A stretch of DNA of 64,000 nucleotides, taken from contig DATGIL010000056.1 in NCBI GenBank assembly GCA_035295745.1, positions 62,001 to 126,000 of the forward strand. The letters are read 5' to 3'. Of the stretch, positions 33,405 through 42,193 are shown in pieces; position 1 is the first letter of the stretch; every line of letters begins with the position of its first letter. The position numbers and the translations under genes were made by a program. The DNA comes from JAIQFL01 sp035295745 (GTDB taxonomy: Bacteria > Acidobacteriota > Terriglobia > Bryobacterales > Bryobacteraceae). Under the pieces are notes generated by a model. It made no database searches and was not told where the DNA came from. It was given only the letters and a program-made list of their open reading frames with translations.

Positions 33405-35369
33405 ATGAAGATTGCGCTATTGGGGATAGTTCTTTCTGTCGCCACGATTTTTCCTGCGGCCGCTCAGACACCGACCTTCGACTCCAGTGGAAACGGCCTG
33501 CTCAACGGCACTTATTATTTCCGGGAAGTCTTCTACCTGATCGGCGACAACTCCGGAGACCTGAGCCGCGCGATTGCGCTCTACGGGAATGTCGCGTTCA
33601 ACGGAAGTGGAACCTATACCATGACCGCCACGGTGGCCGACTCCAACGCGATCAGTCTGCAAAGCGGCACTTTGAGCGGCACCTATGCGATTTCGGCATC
33701 CGGTTACGGATATATCTCCAATCCGCTTTCAAACGGCGATTTTGTTTTCGGACTGGTCGCGCAGGGCGGCATCTTTGTCGGCAGCAGCACCGAGAGCGGT
33801 TTCAACGATATCTTTGTGGCCGCGCCATTATCCTCTCCGGTCCCCACCAATGCCAGCTTCAAGGGCAGCTACTCGGTCTCCTATATGGACCTGTCGAGCG
33901 GTAGCCCGCTCGGCGCGATTGGCGCTCTCCTCCAACTCAATCCCGATGGTGCGGGCAATCTCGGCAATGTCAGCATAAGCGGGTACTATGGCCAAAACGG
34001 GTCTAGCGTCATCACGCAGAGCGCGCCTGCCGTACGCTACACCTTTCAGAACGGTGCAGCCGTGGTGACCTTTCCCACCTCCAACACGCTCCTGGTCACG
34101 GGCCAGAAATACCTCTATATTTCGCCAGATGGAAACTTCGTCTTCGGCGGGTCGCCGACTTCGTGGGACATGTTCGTTGGTGTGCGCGCCGCCAGCAGCG
34201 CGCCCAATCTGGGCGGCCTCTATTACCAGGCGGGCATCGACGAGGATGACTCGCAACTGGCCAACGGCTTCGGCAATCTCGACACCTATTTCGGATCTTT
34301 CAACGCAGGCGGCGGCGCGATCATCGGCCACCAGCGGGTTGAGGACGTCTTCAATAGCGGCTCGCTCGATTACACCTACAGCGATGCATACAACGTCACG
34401 TCGAACGGGTCGTACAGTAACCCGGCGACGCGATACGTCGTGGGCGCGAACGGCATCCGCGTGGGATCGGGAATCGGTCCATTCCTCAGCCTGAACGTCG
34501 CTCTCCCGGCGCCATCGCTCAGTGGTTCCGGCGTCTTTCTCAATCCGCAAGGCGTAGTCAACGCCGCCAGTTCCGCGCCCTTTACCGCGGGCATCGCACC
34601 TGGAGAATTACTGACCCTGTTCGGCAGCGGCCTCTCGAACGACACGAAACTGGAAGTATTCTCGACGGTCCCGCTGCCGACGAATATCGCGGGCGTTCAG
34701 GTGTTGATCAATGGAGTGGCGGCGCCGCTACTGTACGTGAGCCCGAACCAGATCTCCGCGATTGTGCCTTACTCCACTACCACTGCGATTGCCCAGATCC
34801 AGGTATTCAATAACGGCGCTCCTTCGAACATCGTCACCAACTTTACCGCCACAACCGCTCCCGGCGTTCTCACCGCTTTGCAGGATGGGCTCGGGCCCGC
34901 GCTGGCCGAACATGGCGACGGCACGCTGGTAACCGAGGCACATCCGGCTCAACCCGGCGAGACGATTTCGGTTTTCCTCACCGGCCTCGGTGCGGTGATC
35001 CCGGCGATTCCCGACGGCACAGCGGCGCCGACGAATCCTTTCAGCCTCACGGTCAACACCATCACGGCATATGTAGGAGGGGTGCAAGCTACGGTTGGTT
35101 ACTCGGGACTTGCGCCGGGCTTGGCCGCGCTTTACCAATTGAACATCACGATTCCCGGGACCGGCCTCACCGCGGGAGACAACGCCTTGGATGTTTCCGG
35201 CCCCGACGCGTACACGTCTGAAGCCATCATTCCGATCGGCACGGGCAGCGCGGAAGCCGCTCCGCTGCTGGCTGCCCCCGTGGCGCGATCGGTCGTCTCG
35301 CGCACGCGGCCTGCCGGCACTCGCGTGCGCCGCAAGCTCGATTATCACGGAGATCGCGAGAAGCGCTAG
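33405..35369 (+). CDS. Secreted protein with Solibacter-type TIGR03437 C-terminal domain
   Basis: This 654-aa protein has a signal peptide (to about residue 20, PAAAQ). A beta-rich N-terminal region of ~370 residues follows, with repeated Gly/Ser/Asn/Tyr segments such as GTYYFREVFYL and LDLSSGSPLG-like strands. From about residue 385 it carries the TIGR03437 domain: GVVNAASSAPFTAGIAPGE, LLTLFGSGLS, INGVAAPLLYVSPNQI, and GAVIPAIPDGTAAP. This domain is found in very large numbers in Solibacter-type genomes on extracellular proteins, which supports the organism guess. A basic, low-complexity tail of ~30 residues is extra. Function unknown. Confidence 0.85.
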   Translation: MKIALLGIVLSVATIFPAAAQTPTFDSSGNGLLNGTYYFREVFYLIGDNSGDLSRAIALYGNVAFNGSGTYTMTATVADSNAISLQSGTLSGTYAISASGYGYISNPLSNGDFVFGLVAQGGIFVGSSTESGFNDIFVAAPLSSPVPTNASFKGSYSVSYMDLSSGSPLGAIGALLQLNPDGAGNLGNVSISGYYGQNGSSVITQSAPAVRYTFQNGAAVVTFPTSNTLLVTGQKYLYISPDGNFVFGGSPTSWDMFVGVRAASSAPNLGGLYYQAGIDEDDSQLANGFGNLDTYFGSFNAGGGAIIGHQRVEDVFNSGSLDYTYSDAYNVTSNGSYSNPATRYVVGANGIRVGSGIGPFLSLNVALPAPSLSGSGVFLNPQGVVNAASSAPFTAGIAPGELLTLFGSGLSNDTKLEVFSTVPLPTNIAGVQVLINGVAAPLLYVSPNQISAIVPYSTTTAIAQIQVFNNGAPSNIVTNFTATTAPGVLTALQDGLGPALAEHGDGTLVTEAHPAQPGETISVFLTGLGAVIPAIPDGTAAPTNPFSLTVNTITAYVGGVQATVGYSGLAPGLAALYQLNITIPGTGLTAGDNALDVSGPDAYTSEAIIPIGTGSAEAAPLLAAPVARSVVSRTRPAGTRVRRKLDYHGDREKR

Positions 35370-35381
35370 AGGGGTTGTGGC

Positions 35382-35518
35382 GCGGACACTCTTGTCCGCC
35401 GTCTCGACACTTCTGTCGAGACTTTTCAGGCGTCTGCTGAGTCAGGCCTTCGAAAACGCCTCGCGCGCGTGTGTCTTGTTTGGCTAACCCAAAAAGCGTC
35501 GACATGAGTGTCGACGCT
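35382..35518. repeat. Intergenic element with three perfect hairpins
   Basis: Three palindromes lie in a row: arms 35382-35388/35393-35399 (GCGGACA), 35401-35409/35414-35422 (GTCTCGACA), and 35495-35504/35509-35518 (AGCGTCGACA). The middle hairpin and the CTTTTCAGGCGTC after it recur in inverted orientation at 40318-40353. The element is probably a dispersed mobile palindromic repeat, REP-like. Confidence 0.75.
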
Positions 35519-35548
35519 ACAAATACGAGTGCTTGCGCCACGCACCGC

Positions 35549-35950
35549 CTACAATCCTAATGTCTCCACGATCCCGTCGATATCGGCGGTGCGGACCCGG
35601 ACCTCGCCTTGCATGTCGGCGGGCTTCTCGCGTTCGTCGAATGCCTGAAAGAGCGCTAATTTGGAGATGGCATATCGCTCGGTGGAGGAGAGCTCTCGGG
35701 TGTGGGATGCCTCCCAGCTACGTACCGCGTCGTCGCTCACCATCACCGACGTCGGCTGGTAGATCTTGCGGTCGGCGGACACGCTGAAGACGAATTCGGT
35801 GCCGTGGTCGCCGCCTGCTTGATAGTCGCGGTGCCCTTCGTAGAAGTATTGATAGACGTAACCGCTCTGGGCAGTGTAGATCTTCATACGACGTACGGCG
35901 GGGGCCCCGGTAAGGGGCTTGGGCTTCTTCTTGAAGAGGCTGCGAAACAT
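35549..35950 (-). CDS. Conserved-looking hypothetical protein (133 aa)
   Basis: I do not recognise this family. The protein starts with a basic MFRSLFKKKPKP tail and has no signal peptide or membrane helix. It then shows a mixed alpha/beta pattern with aromatic-rich strands (SGYVYQYFYEGHRDY, TEFVFSVSADRKI). It ends with RVRTADIDGIVETLGL. Codon use is like the neighbours and the start is clear, so it is probably a real soluble protein. It lies alone between the palindromic element and a 417-base gap. Confidence 0.55.
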   Translation of the reverse strand: MFRSLFKKKPKPLTGAPAVRRMKIYTAQSGYVYQYFYEGHRDYQAGGDHGTEFVFSVSADRKIYQPTSVMVSDDAVRSWEASHTRELSSTERYAISKLALFQAFDEREKPADMQGEVRVRTADIDGIVETLGL

Positions 35951-36367
35951 GGTTCTTGCCTAAGGTGAACTCCCTCTCAGATAGCGGTTGCCGGTACTAT
36001 TGACAAGCATAACAAGTAGGAGCAGACTGAAATTGGAATCAGGCCGGTACAGATTCCAAACGCCGTCTTTAAAAGCCAGCTCACCCCGAGTTGGCGGGAG
36101 GTGACATATAGAACCGGGCCAAGATGAGGGCGGTCTCATCTGCGGGAAAGTGAACAGGTAGTCCGGAAAATTTCGAACGATCGGAATCATCAAGCGCCTT
36201 GAAATTGCTGGCGCCTCCGCGCTCGACGCGCAGACACGATGACCGCTTTAAGGTTTTCCTAGTTCGCTTCCCGCAGATGACCGCCCTTTTTCCATTTTCC
36301 TGCAGTGTTTTCATCTACCCGCACCGGGTACTCCCCCGCACTGTTGTAAACTGGGATCTGCCCCCTT
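35951..36367. other. Gap upstream of mqnD with an inverted repeat
   Basis: No convincing gene is seen in 417 bases. A near-perfect inverted repeat is present: 36127-36148 and 36268-36287 both read TTCCCGCAGATGA..CCGCCCT on opposite strands, 119 bases apart. Short frames of 60-80 codons overlap it on the minus strand but look random. Confidence 0.4.
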
Positions 36368-37213
36368 ATGACATTGGCAGCGCCTCAGGAAATCGTTAGT
36401 GCTCATAGTCCCGACTCTGACGACGCCTTCATGTTCTATGGACTTGCGACCAAGAAGGTTCGATCGCCGAAAGTCTTCTTCCGCCACGTCTTGGAAGATA
36501 TCGAGACATTGAATCGAAAGGCCATGGAAGGCCAATACGAGCTCAGCGCGATCTCCTATCACGCCTATCCGTACGTTGCCGACAAGTACGTCCTGATGGC
36601 CAGCGGTTCCAGCATCGGTGATGGATACGGTCCGCTGGTGATCTCCAGCCGCCCGCTCGAACCGGCCGAGCTGAAGGGAAAACGCATCGCCATTCCCGGG
36701 AAGATGACCAGCGCCTACCTGGCCTGCAAACTTTACCAGGAAGATTTCGAACCCGTCGTCACCCCCTTCGACAAGATCACCGAGGCTGTCCGCGAGCGGA
36801 GTGTGGATGCCGGCCTGATCATCCACGAGGCCCAATTAACGTTCGACCGCGAAGGCTTCCATCGCGTCGTCGATCTTGGACGCTGGTTCAAGAACACCTT
36901 CAATCTGCCGCTTCCGCTTGGCGGGAACGTGCTGCTTCGCTCCCTGGATGCGGACATCAAGAGCGAGTGCTGCCGCCTGATGCGCGAAAGTATACAATAC
37001 GCGCTCGACAACCACGCCGCCGCTCTCGAGTACGCAATGCAATTCGCGCGCGACATGGAGCCCCGGCTCGCCGAGAAATTCGTAGGGATGTACGTCAACC
37101 ACTACACGCTGGACGCTGGCGATACCGTCCCCCTGGCCGCCCAAAAGCTCCTTGACATGGGATTCGAGGCTGGTATCATTCCGCACCGGGTCACCGTCGA
37201 GTTCGTGCGGTAA
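36368..37213 (+). CDS. mqnD: 1,4-dihydroxy-6-naphthoate synthase, futalosine menaquinone pathway
   Basis: This 281-aa protein matches MqnD, which turns cyclic de-hypoxanthine futalosine into 1,4-dihydroxy-6-naphthoate. Signature segments are AHSPDSDDAFMFYGLA at the start, DIETLNRKA, YELSAISYHAYPYV, GKRIAIPGKMTSAYL, and the catalytic-region DAGLIIHEAQLTF with a conserved His. The length is typical. The other pathway genes (mqnA, mqnB, mqnC) are not in the window, so the pathway is scattered. The ATG at 36368 is the only sensible start, as homology begins within ten residues. Confidence 0.88.
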   Translation: MTLAAPQEIVSAHSPDSDDAFMFYGLATKKVRSPKVFFRHVLEDIETLNRKAMEGQYELSAISYHAYPYVADKYVLMASGSSIGDGYGPLVISSRPLEPAELKGKRIAIPGKMTSAYLACKLYQEDFEPVVTPFDKITEAVRERSVDAGLIIHEAQLTFDREGFHRVVDLGRWFKNTFNLPLPLGGNVLLRSLDADIKSECCRLMRESIQYALDNHAAALEYAMQFARDMEPRLAEKFVGMYVNHYTLDAGDTVPLAAQKLLDMGFEAGIIPHRVTVEFVR

Positions 37214-37345
37214 GTTGCTACGAGCCGCGACAGTGAAGCTCAGCAAGCGATCACTGATCAGAGTGCGGGGACGCTCCCTCATGGTCGCAGCTCACGATTC
37301 TGACGAGCGAGCGCGTCAGCAAGCGTCTGGCGTACGGGCGTAACA
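37214..37345. repeat. Decayed copy of the 'CGCTCCCTCACGGTCGC' hairpin repeat
   Basis: The stretch between mqnD and the TonB receptor holds GACGCTCCCTCATGGTCGC and then GCGCGTCAGCAAGCG. It also has ACGAGCCGCGACAG and CAGCAAGCGATC. These are the arms of the tandem repeats at 46.1 and 58.7 kb, here degraded. Confidence 0.65.
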
Positions 37346-37362
37346 GTCTTCAAAACAGCCCT

Positions 37363-40300
37363 TCAAAACGCAAATTTGATTTGCAGCTCCAACCTTCGAT
37401 TGTTGGCGGTCTCGTAAAATCCTTCTCCATTCTGCGATCCGGCGATCTGGTTTGCCATTCCGAACAGCGGAGACGTGATATTTCCGATAATCGGTCCGGG
37501 ATTGTTGTGATTGAGCAGGTTGCGGATCGACATCGAGATGGTCAGGTTGTAGCGACGGCTGGTGGAGGGAGTCCCGATAATTCGGCCGATCCCGCCGCCC
37601 GAAGCGGCCGCTGCCGCCGCACCCGCACCTGCAACCGCCGCGGGCCGCGATTCACTCGCCGACTTACGCTCGGCACCGAATCCGATGGTCTTCGCCAAGC
37701 GTAAATTCACCGTCAACAGCGCGGGACCTCGTCCATAATTGCGCGGTACCAGTGGCTCGCCCGGCGAAGGGTTGGGATCCAACAGGCCGTACGGCGTCAG
37801 CACCAGACCAGGCTTGCCGGCGGACGCGGATGCGAAGCCCGGCCGCGCGTTGAACAGCGTCGTGCCGTACAGATCGCTGCCCGATGTGATATCGAACGGT
37901 GCTCCGCTCTGCAGCACGACGAATGGACTGATGCGGATGTTCCACTTCATATTGATGGACCCGCCGATGGTCCCGCGATGCCGTACGTCGGTCAAAGCCG
38001 GGCCGTACTCGCCGCTGAAATTGTAGGGATTCGCCGGGAATGTGCCGATGCCGTCGGCATTGCTTCTGGCCCGGTTGAGCACATAGAATCCGAACAGTGA
38101 GAAACCAGAGTTCAATTTGGAGTTGACGTTGGTGATCAACTGGTTCTGATTGTAAAGGCCCGACGATTCCATCAGAAATACCGGCCCCGGCCGACCCAGA
38201 GGGAAGGCGCCGCTACCCGGAAACGGTGCGTTGATGTCGTTCGATCGCAGGGTATGCACGCCGTGGGAGTTGGTGTACGTCAAGGCCAGTGTCGTGTTCG
38301 CCGGTAACTGCCTCTCGAGCGATGCCACGCTCTGCATCAGGTAAGGCGCCCGCAGCCGCGAACTGATCTCCTGAATCGTCTGGGTACCCTGGAATCCCGC
38401 GAGCATCTCAACGGAAGGCAGCGCAGGAAAGAAATCCGGATTGGTCACCACGTACTGCTGCTGCACCACCCCGTTGTATCGCTGGGCGGTGAGAGTGTTG
38501 CTGAGCGGGAACCGGTCGTAGAACATCCCGAAACCCGCGCGCACCACGGTCTTCGGCGAACCATTCTTACCGTGCGGCGCCCACGCCACGGCCACTCGCG
38601 GCGCGATATCGCGATGATCGCTGATATTCGTCTGGGTCTCGTATCGCATTCCGAAGCTCAAGGTCAGGTTCGGCTTCGCGCGCCAATCGTCACCCGCGAA
38701 GATTCCGGCATCCATCTGGTGCACCGCGAGTTCCGGCATCCCCTGGCTGAGTGTGAATTGCGTCGCACCACCTCCCAAGGCGCGTACGCGATCTGGGGTC
38801 AGCCCCATCTGTTCGAAGAGCAGCGTCCGGCGATAGCGTTCGACCGGAGAAATCGCAATCATCGACCCATCGGGCAGCGGCTGATTGTTGGCATCCAGCG
38901 CGGGGCCCAGACCGTCGCCGCCAAAAGTGAATGTGCCGTTGAAGTTCTGGGGCGCTACGCTGTCGTCGGTCTGCCCCCGCAGCCGCACCCCGAACTTCCA
39001 CGAATGGCTATGGTGAATCCCAGACGTATAGTTTTGCAATTCGAAGCTGTTTTGGGTGTCGGCAATTCCGCCGTTGGTGGCGCCGCCGCCATTGAACGCA
39101 CCTAACACCTGCACAGCCGGGGCCAAGGTATTGGCCGTGAACTGGCTGGCCGACCGGTAATACTGGAAGCGCGTCTCGTTGATGCTCGATCCCAGCACGG
39201 CAGTCTCAGCCGCCTGCACCGTCTGATTCAGGTAGTGTGTCGCATACCCGCGCGAGATCAGGTCGAAGCCTCCGATCCCCGCGTCCTGTGCACCGGCGCG
39301 CGTCACGCCGTATCGGAACATCAAGGTGTGGTTGGGGCTCAGTTGATAATCCACTCGCGGCGTCGCGCGCGTATAACGTCCCGCCGTCGTAATCACGCTG
39401 TTGAACGGATCGATCGCGAAAGTCTGCGGATTAACCACCACGCCGTTGGTGATCGATCCGTTGTCCACCATATTCCGTTGCGCGTCGAGGGTGAATGACG
39501 CACGCTTCGAGAGCGGTCCTCCGGCAGTGCCTTCGAATTCCTGGAGCAGGAACGGCGCCTTCTGGTCGGCGTATGGATTGCGCGAATTCCAGGCTTGCGT
39601 TCCGAGATTGTAGTTGACGTTGCCGCGGTACTTGTCGGCGCCGGGCTTCGTGAAAATCTCGATGCGGCCCAGCCCCAGCTTGTCGTACTCCGGCGCGAAA
39701 GGATTCTGATTGATGCGGATTTCGCGAATCGATTCCTTGGGGGGCAGTTCTCCGCCGCTGAAGCCGTCGATGAAGATCGAGCCGCCGTTGGGACCCGCGG
39801 CCGGACCGGCGAGTGCCTGCAGGTCGGCGAGCAGATCGTCGGGATCGTCCGACAGCGCCTGCAAGTCGTCGCCGGTCAGCACGACGGCGCTCGCGTTGTT
39901 CGACGCGGCCGTGCTCACTGATGGCCCCGCGGTGTCCTGTACAGTTACGCGTTGCGTCACCGAGACTACGCGCAACTGTAGATTCAATGTCTGGGTCGCG
40001 GCCTTGACCGACACTTTCGCGGGCTGGGGTAATGCCAGTTGTGCGGCGGACGCTTGTATCGTGTAATTGCCGGGGGCAAGCGCAGGAAACGAGTAGGAGC
40101 CGTTACTATCGGTGGTGGTGAGCGAAGACTTTTGGTCAGGTCCAGTGAGGACGACCGTGGCTCCGGTCACGATCGCGCCGCTTTGGTCGGTAATCTGACC
40201 TCGAAGCGCCCCGGTTTGCGCGGAGATGACTAAGGGAAGAAGCAGTGCCAGGAATGTGGAGCAGATCACCCGACTTCGGTGTCCGAAGATTGTGGTGAGT

Positions 40301-40548
40301 ACCGCACATTGAGTGGACGCCTGAAAAGTCTCGATACGAGCGCCGAGACGGCAAACGGGAGTGGTCTTGGGCTCCTTCGCCGCCATGGATTGCGTTGAAA
40401 GCGGCGGGTTCGCCAGGTAGATAGGCTCGGCCACGGCGACACGCCGCGCCTCCCCAACCCCTAACCCCCAACCCCTGCTTTCAAGGGTGTTTGCGCCACG
40501 ACCCACATCACTCGAGATTCTTTTGCACTTTGGGAGGGTGATGCTCAT
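37363..40548 (-). CDS. TonB-dependent outer-membrane receptor with carboxypeptidase-regulatory N-domain
   Basis: The frame gives up to 1061 residues. A signal sequence lies around 93-110 (VICSTFLALLLPLVISAQ). A carboxypeptidase-regulatory-like domain follows (GALRGQITDQSGAIVTGATVVLTG, ending ~200), then a plug with the family's IFIDGF and a long beta-barrel ending in the aromatic LELQIKFAF. This architecture is the common 'Oar-like' receptor of Acidobacteriota for large or plant-derived substrates. The first ~90 residues are partly coded by a dispersed palindromic element (40318-40353) and are probably not part of the protein; no clear ATG precedes the signal, so the start is unsettled. A Gly/Ala-rich insertion sits near residue 1000. 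Confidence 0.82.
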   Translation of the reverse strand: MSITLPKCKRISSDVGRGANTLESRGWGLGVGEARRVAVAEPIYLANPPLSTQSMAAKEPKTTPVCRLGARIETFQASTQCAVLTTIFGHRSRVICSTFLALLLPLVISAQTGALRGQITDQSGAIVTGATVVLTGPDQKSSLTTTDSNGSYSFPALAPGNYTIQASAAQLALPQPAKVSVKAATQTLNLQLRVVSVTQRVTVQDTAGPSVSTAASNNASAVVLTGDDLQALSDDPDDLLADLQALAGPAAGPNGGSIFIDGFSGGELPPKESIREIRINQNPFAPEYDKLGLGRIEIFTKPGADKYRGNVNYNLGTQAWNSRNPYADQKAPFLLQEFEGTAGGPLSKRASFTLDAQRNMVDNGSITNGVVVNPQTFAIDPFNSVITTAGRYTRATPRVDYQLSPNHTLMFRYGVTRAGAQDAGIGGFDLISRGYATHYLNQTVQAAETAVLGSSINETRFQYYRSASQFTANTLAPAVQVLGAFNGGGATNGGIADTQNSFELQNYTSGIHHSHSWKFGVRLRGQTDDSVAPQNFNGTFTFGGDGLGPALDANNQPLPDGSMIAISPVERYRRTLLFEQMGLTPDRVRALGGGATQFTLSQGMPELAVHQMDAGIFAGDDWRAKPNLTLSFGMRYETQTNISDHRDIAPRVAVAWAPHGKNGSPKTVVRAGFGMFYDRFPLSNTLTAQRYNGVVQQQYVVTNPDFFPALPSVEMLAGFQGTQTIQEISSRLRAPYLMQSVASLERQLPANTTLALTYTNSHGVHTLRSNDINAPFPGSGAFPLGRPGPVFLMESSGLYNQNQLITNVNSKLNSGFSLFGFYVLNRARSNADGIGTFPANPYNFSGEYGPALTDVRHRGTIGGSINMKWNIRISPFVVLQSGAPFDITSGSDLYGTTLFNARPGFASASAGKPGLVLTPYGLLDPNPSPGEPLVPRNYGRGPALLTVNLRLAKTIGFGAERKSASESRPAAVAGAGAAAAAASGGGIGRIIGTPSTSRRYNLTISMSIRNLLNHNNPGPIIGNITSPLFGMANQIAGSQNGEGFYETANNRRLELQIKFAF
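40318..40353 (-). repeat. Inverted copy of the 35.4-kb palindromic element
   Basis: Read on the minus strand, this segment matches 35399-35434 with only a few changes, including CTTTTCAGGCGTC. It lies in what would be the receptor's N-terminal codons. Nearby (about 40490-40500) is GTTTGCGCCACGAC, another shared repeat piece. Confidence 0.7.
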
Positions 40549-40621
40549 GCGGATCCAACCATGGGGTCAAGGGACGATTATCCGACTTTTCGAATGAACA
40601 CACGATGAACCGGAAGAAGCG

Positions 40622-42076
40622 CTAGTGCCCCGGAATGGCCGGATCCGGACTGACGGGCACCAGGGCATCGTTCGTCCAGGTGAAGACCGCATCGGCTTTC
40701 GCGATCTCCGCCGGCGTGACCGGCGTCTGCTGATTCAAGTACACCTGAACTTTGCGATCTCGAAACCAAAGTTCCGCGATCAGTGCCATATCGAACCCGC
40801 CGTGCCATGGATCGTCGAGGAAGATTACCGTGCCCCCGGGACGCAGCTTTGGCTTTACCGCCTGGAATTGGGAGATTGCCTGGGCCGTCACGGGAGAGAG
40901 TTTGGGAATCGCGCTCACGATCCATTTCTCCTTGAAGCTCCATGCGCCATAGGCCGCCGCGAGCAGGCCGAGCGCATACAGTAGAGCATGCGCGCGCGCC
41001 TCGCCGATGCGGCGGAAAAGCGGCTCCTCGGAAATCACACGCGCCGCGCTCCGTAGCCAGTCAGTGAACAACGTCGCGGCGAGCAGGGCCCAACCCGCCA
41101 GGGTCACGTACAGATTCGCCTGCTCCCGGCCAATCAGAAACATCACCGGGATCGGCGTCAGCAGCACGTAAAACCAACAGAAGCGAAGCACCGGCCGATT
41201 GCGCCGCCAGGCCATGTACGTCACCACCACCCAGATGGCGAGAGTGGCCCATCCGTTCAGCCTCTCCACCTGATAGAACAAATTGCTGAGGTAGCGTTCC
41301 TGGAAATCCGCGAAACGCGCCCACGAATAGACCGGACGGTAAGCCGGATTCTTCATAAGGCCATAAGATCCGAAAGCCTTCCCGTAGACACAGATCGCAT
41401 CCAGCAGTGCCGCGAAACAGAAGCCCCTGCCCGGTCCGCCCAGCCATTCGCGCAACTCCTTCCACTGCCGGGGCGGCACGCCGTGAAACAGCCATTCGTA
41501 TGCCAGCAGCATCGCCGGCAGAGTGAGTGCCATCTCTTTGGAATTCAGCGCGCACAGATAGAGCAACAGAAACGCCGTCATCTGCCAGCGCGAAAGGAGT
41601 CCGCCCTTGCCGCGAACTCCCGCATAAAGAGCCAGGGTTGCCCAATAAAAGATGCCGCAGAAGACGTCGCCAACGTACACGGTGTTGTAGTACAGGTTCG
41701 CCATGCCGCCGTGATAGCAGGCGATCAGCGCCGCCGCCGCAGCCGTCCATTCATCCGCGCCAAGCGCTCGCGCCAGGCGATAGAGTTGATATGCACCGAT
41801 CCATAGCAGAACCAGCAGGACGGCGTGATATGGCGCAGGGTCGAGCCCGCGCGTGAGAAAAAGCGGCAGATAAAAGAAGCCGTTCATCGGCCGAAAGTAT
41901 CCACGCCACAACATGATCTGCGAGACGAAGAAGCGTACCGGAGAGGGATGGAAATAGATGTGGATGGCCTGCATGTCGTCGGCCGCAAACGGCGCATGCA
42001 GGCCGTCGTGCGTCACGAAAAGGAAATAAGCGGTGAACAGAAGAACGATCGCCGCTTTGACTCCCCGTTTCTGCAT
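40622..42076 (-). CDS. Polytopic membrane protein, GT-C-like (unassigned)
   Basis: This 484-aa protein has about nine to eleven membrane helices from residue 8 to ~385. A periplasmic loop after helix 1 contains an acidic pair (FAADDMQAIHIYFHP), placed like the catalytic acidic loop of GT-C glycosyltransferases. YFRPMNGFFYLPLF follows. The last ~95 residues are soluble with a Rossmann-like GGTVIFLDDPWHGG. The pattern fits lipid-linked-sugar transferases of the PMT/ArnT type, but I cannot name the family. It lies downstream of, and divergent from, the S9-type hydrolase gene. Confidence 0.65.
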   Translation of the reverse strand: MQKRGVKAAIVLLFTAYFLFVTHDGLHAPFAADDMQAIHIYFHPSPVRFFVSQIMLWRGYFRPMNGFFYLPLFLTRGLDPAPYHAVLLVLLWIGAYQLYRLARALGADEWTAAAAALIACYHGGMANLYYNTVYVGDVFCGIFYWATLALYAGVRGKGGLLSRWQMTAFLLLYLCALNSKEMALTLPAMLLAYEWLFHGVPPRQWKELREWLGGPGRGFCFAALLDAICVYGKAFGSYGLMKNPAYRPVYSWARFADFQERYLSNLFYQVERLNGWATLAIWVVVTYMAWRRNRPVLRFCWFYVLLTPIPVMFLIGREQANLYVTLAGWALLAATLFTDWLRSAARVISEEPLFRRIGEARAHALLYALGLLAAAYGAWSFKEKWIVSAIPKLSPVTAQAISQFQAVKPKLRPGGTVIFLDDPWHGGFDMALIAELWFRDRKVQVYLNQQTPVTPAEIAKADAVFTWTNDALVPVSPDPAIPGH

Positions 42077-42193
42077 GAATCATGGTATCGCATGCTTGCA
42101 TTCTCGCTGTGCCGATTCGCACCGGGCTTGACACCCAGGCCTTCTCCTATTGCGTTACCCCGCGCCAGTGTTGTAAGATCGCGCATCGCCACC

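Noticed and set aside
41825..42193. In-frame N-terminal extension of the S9-type hydrolase
   Set aside because: The ATG at 42194 is directly followed by a proper signal peptide; the extension is antisense to the membrane-protein gene.
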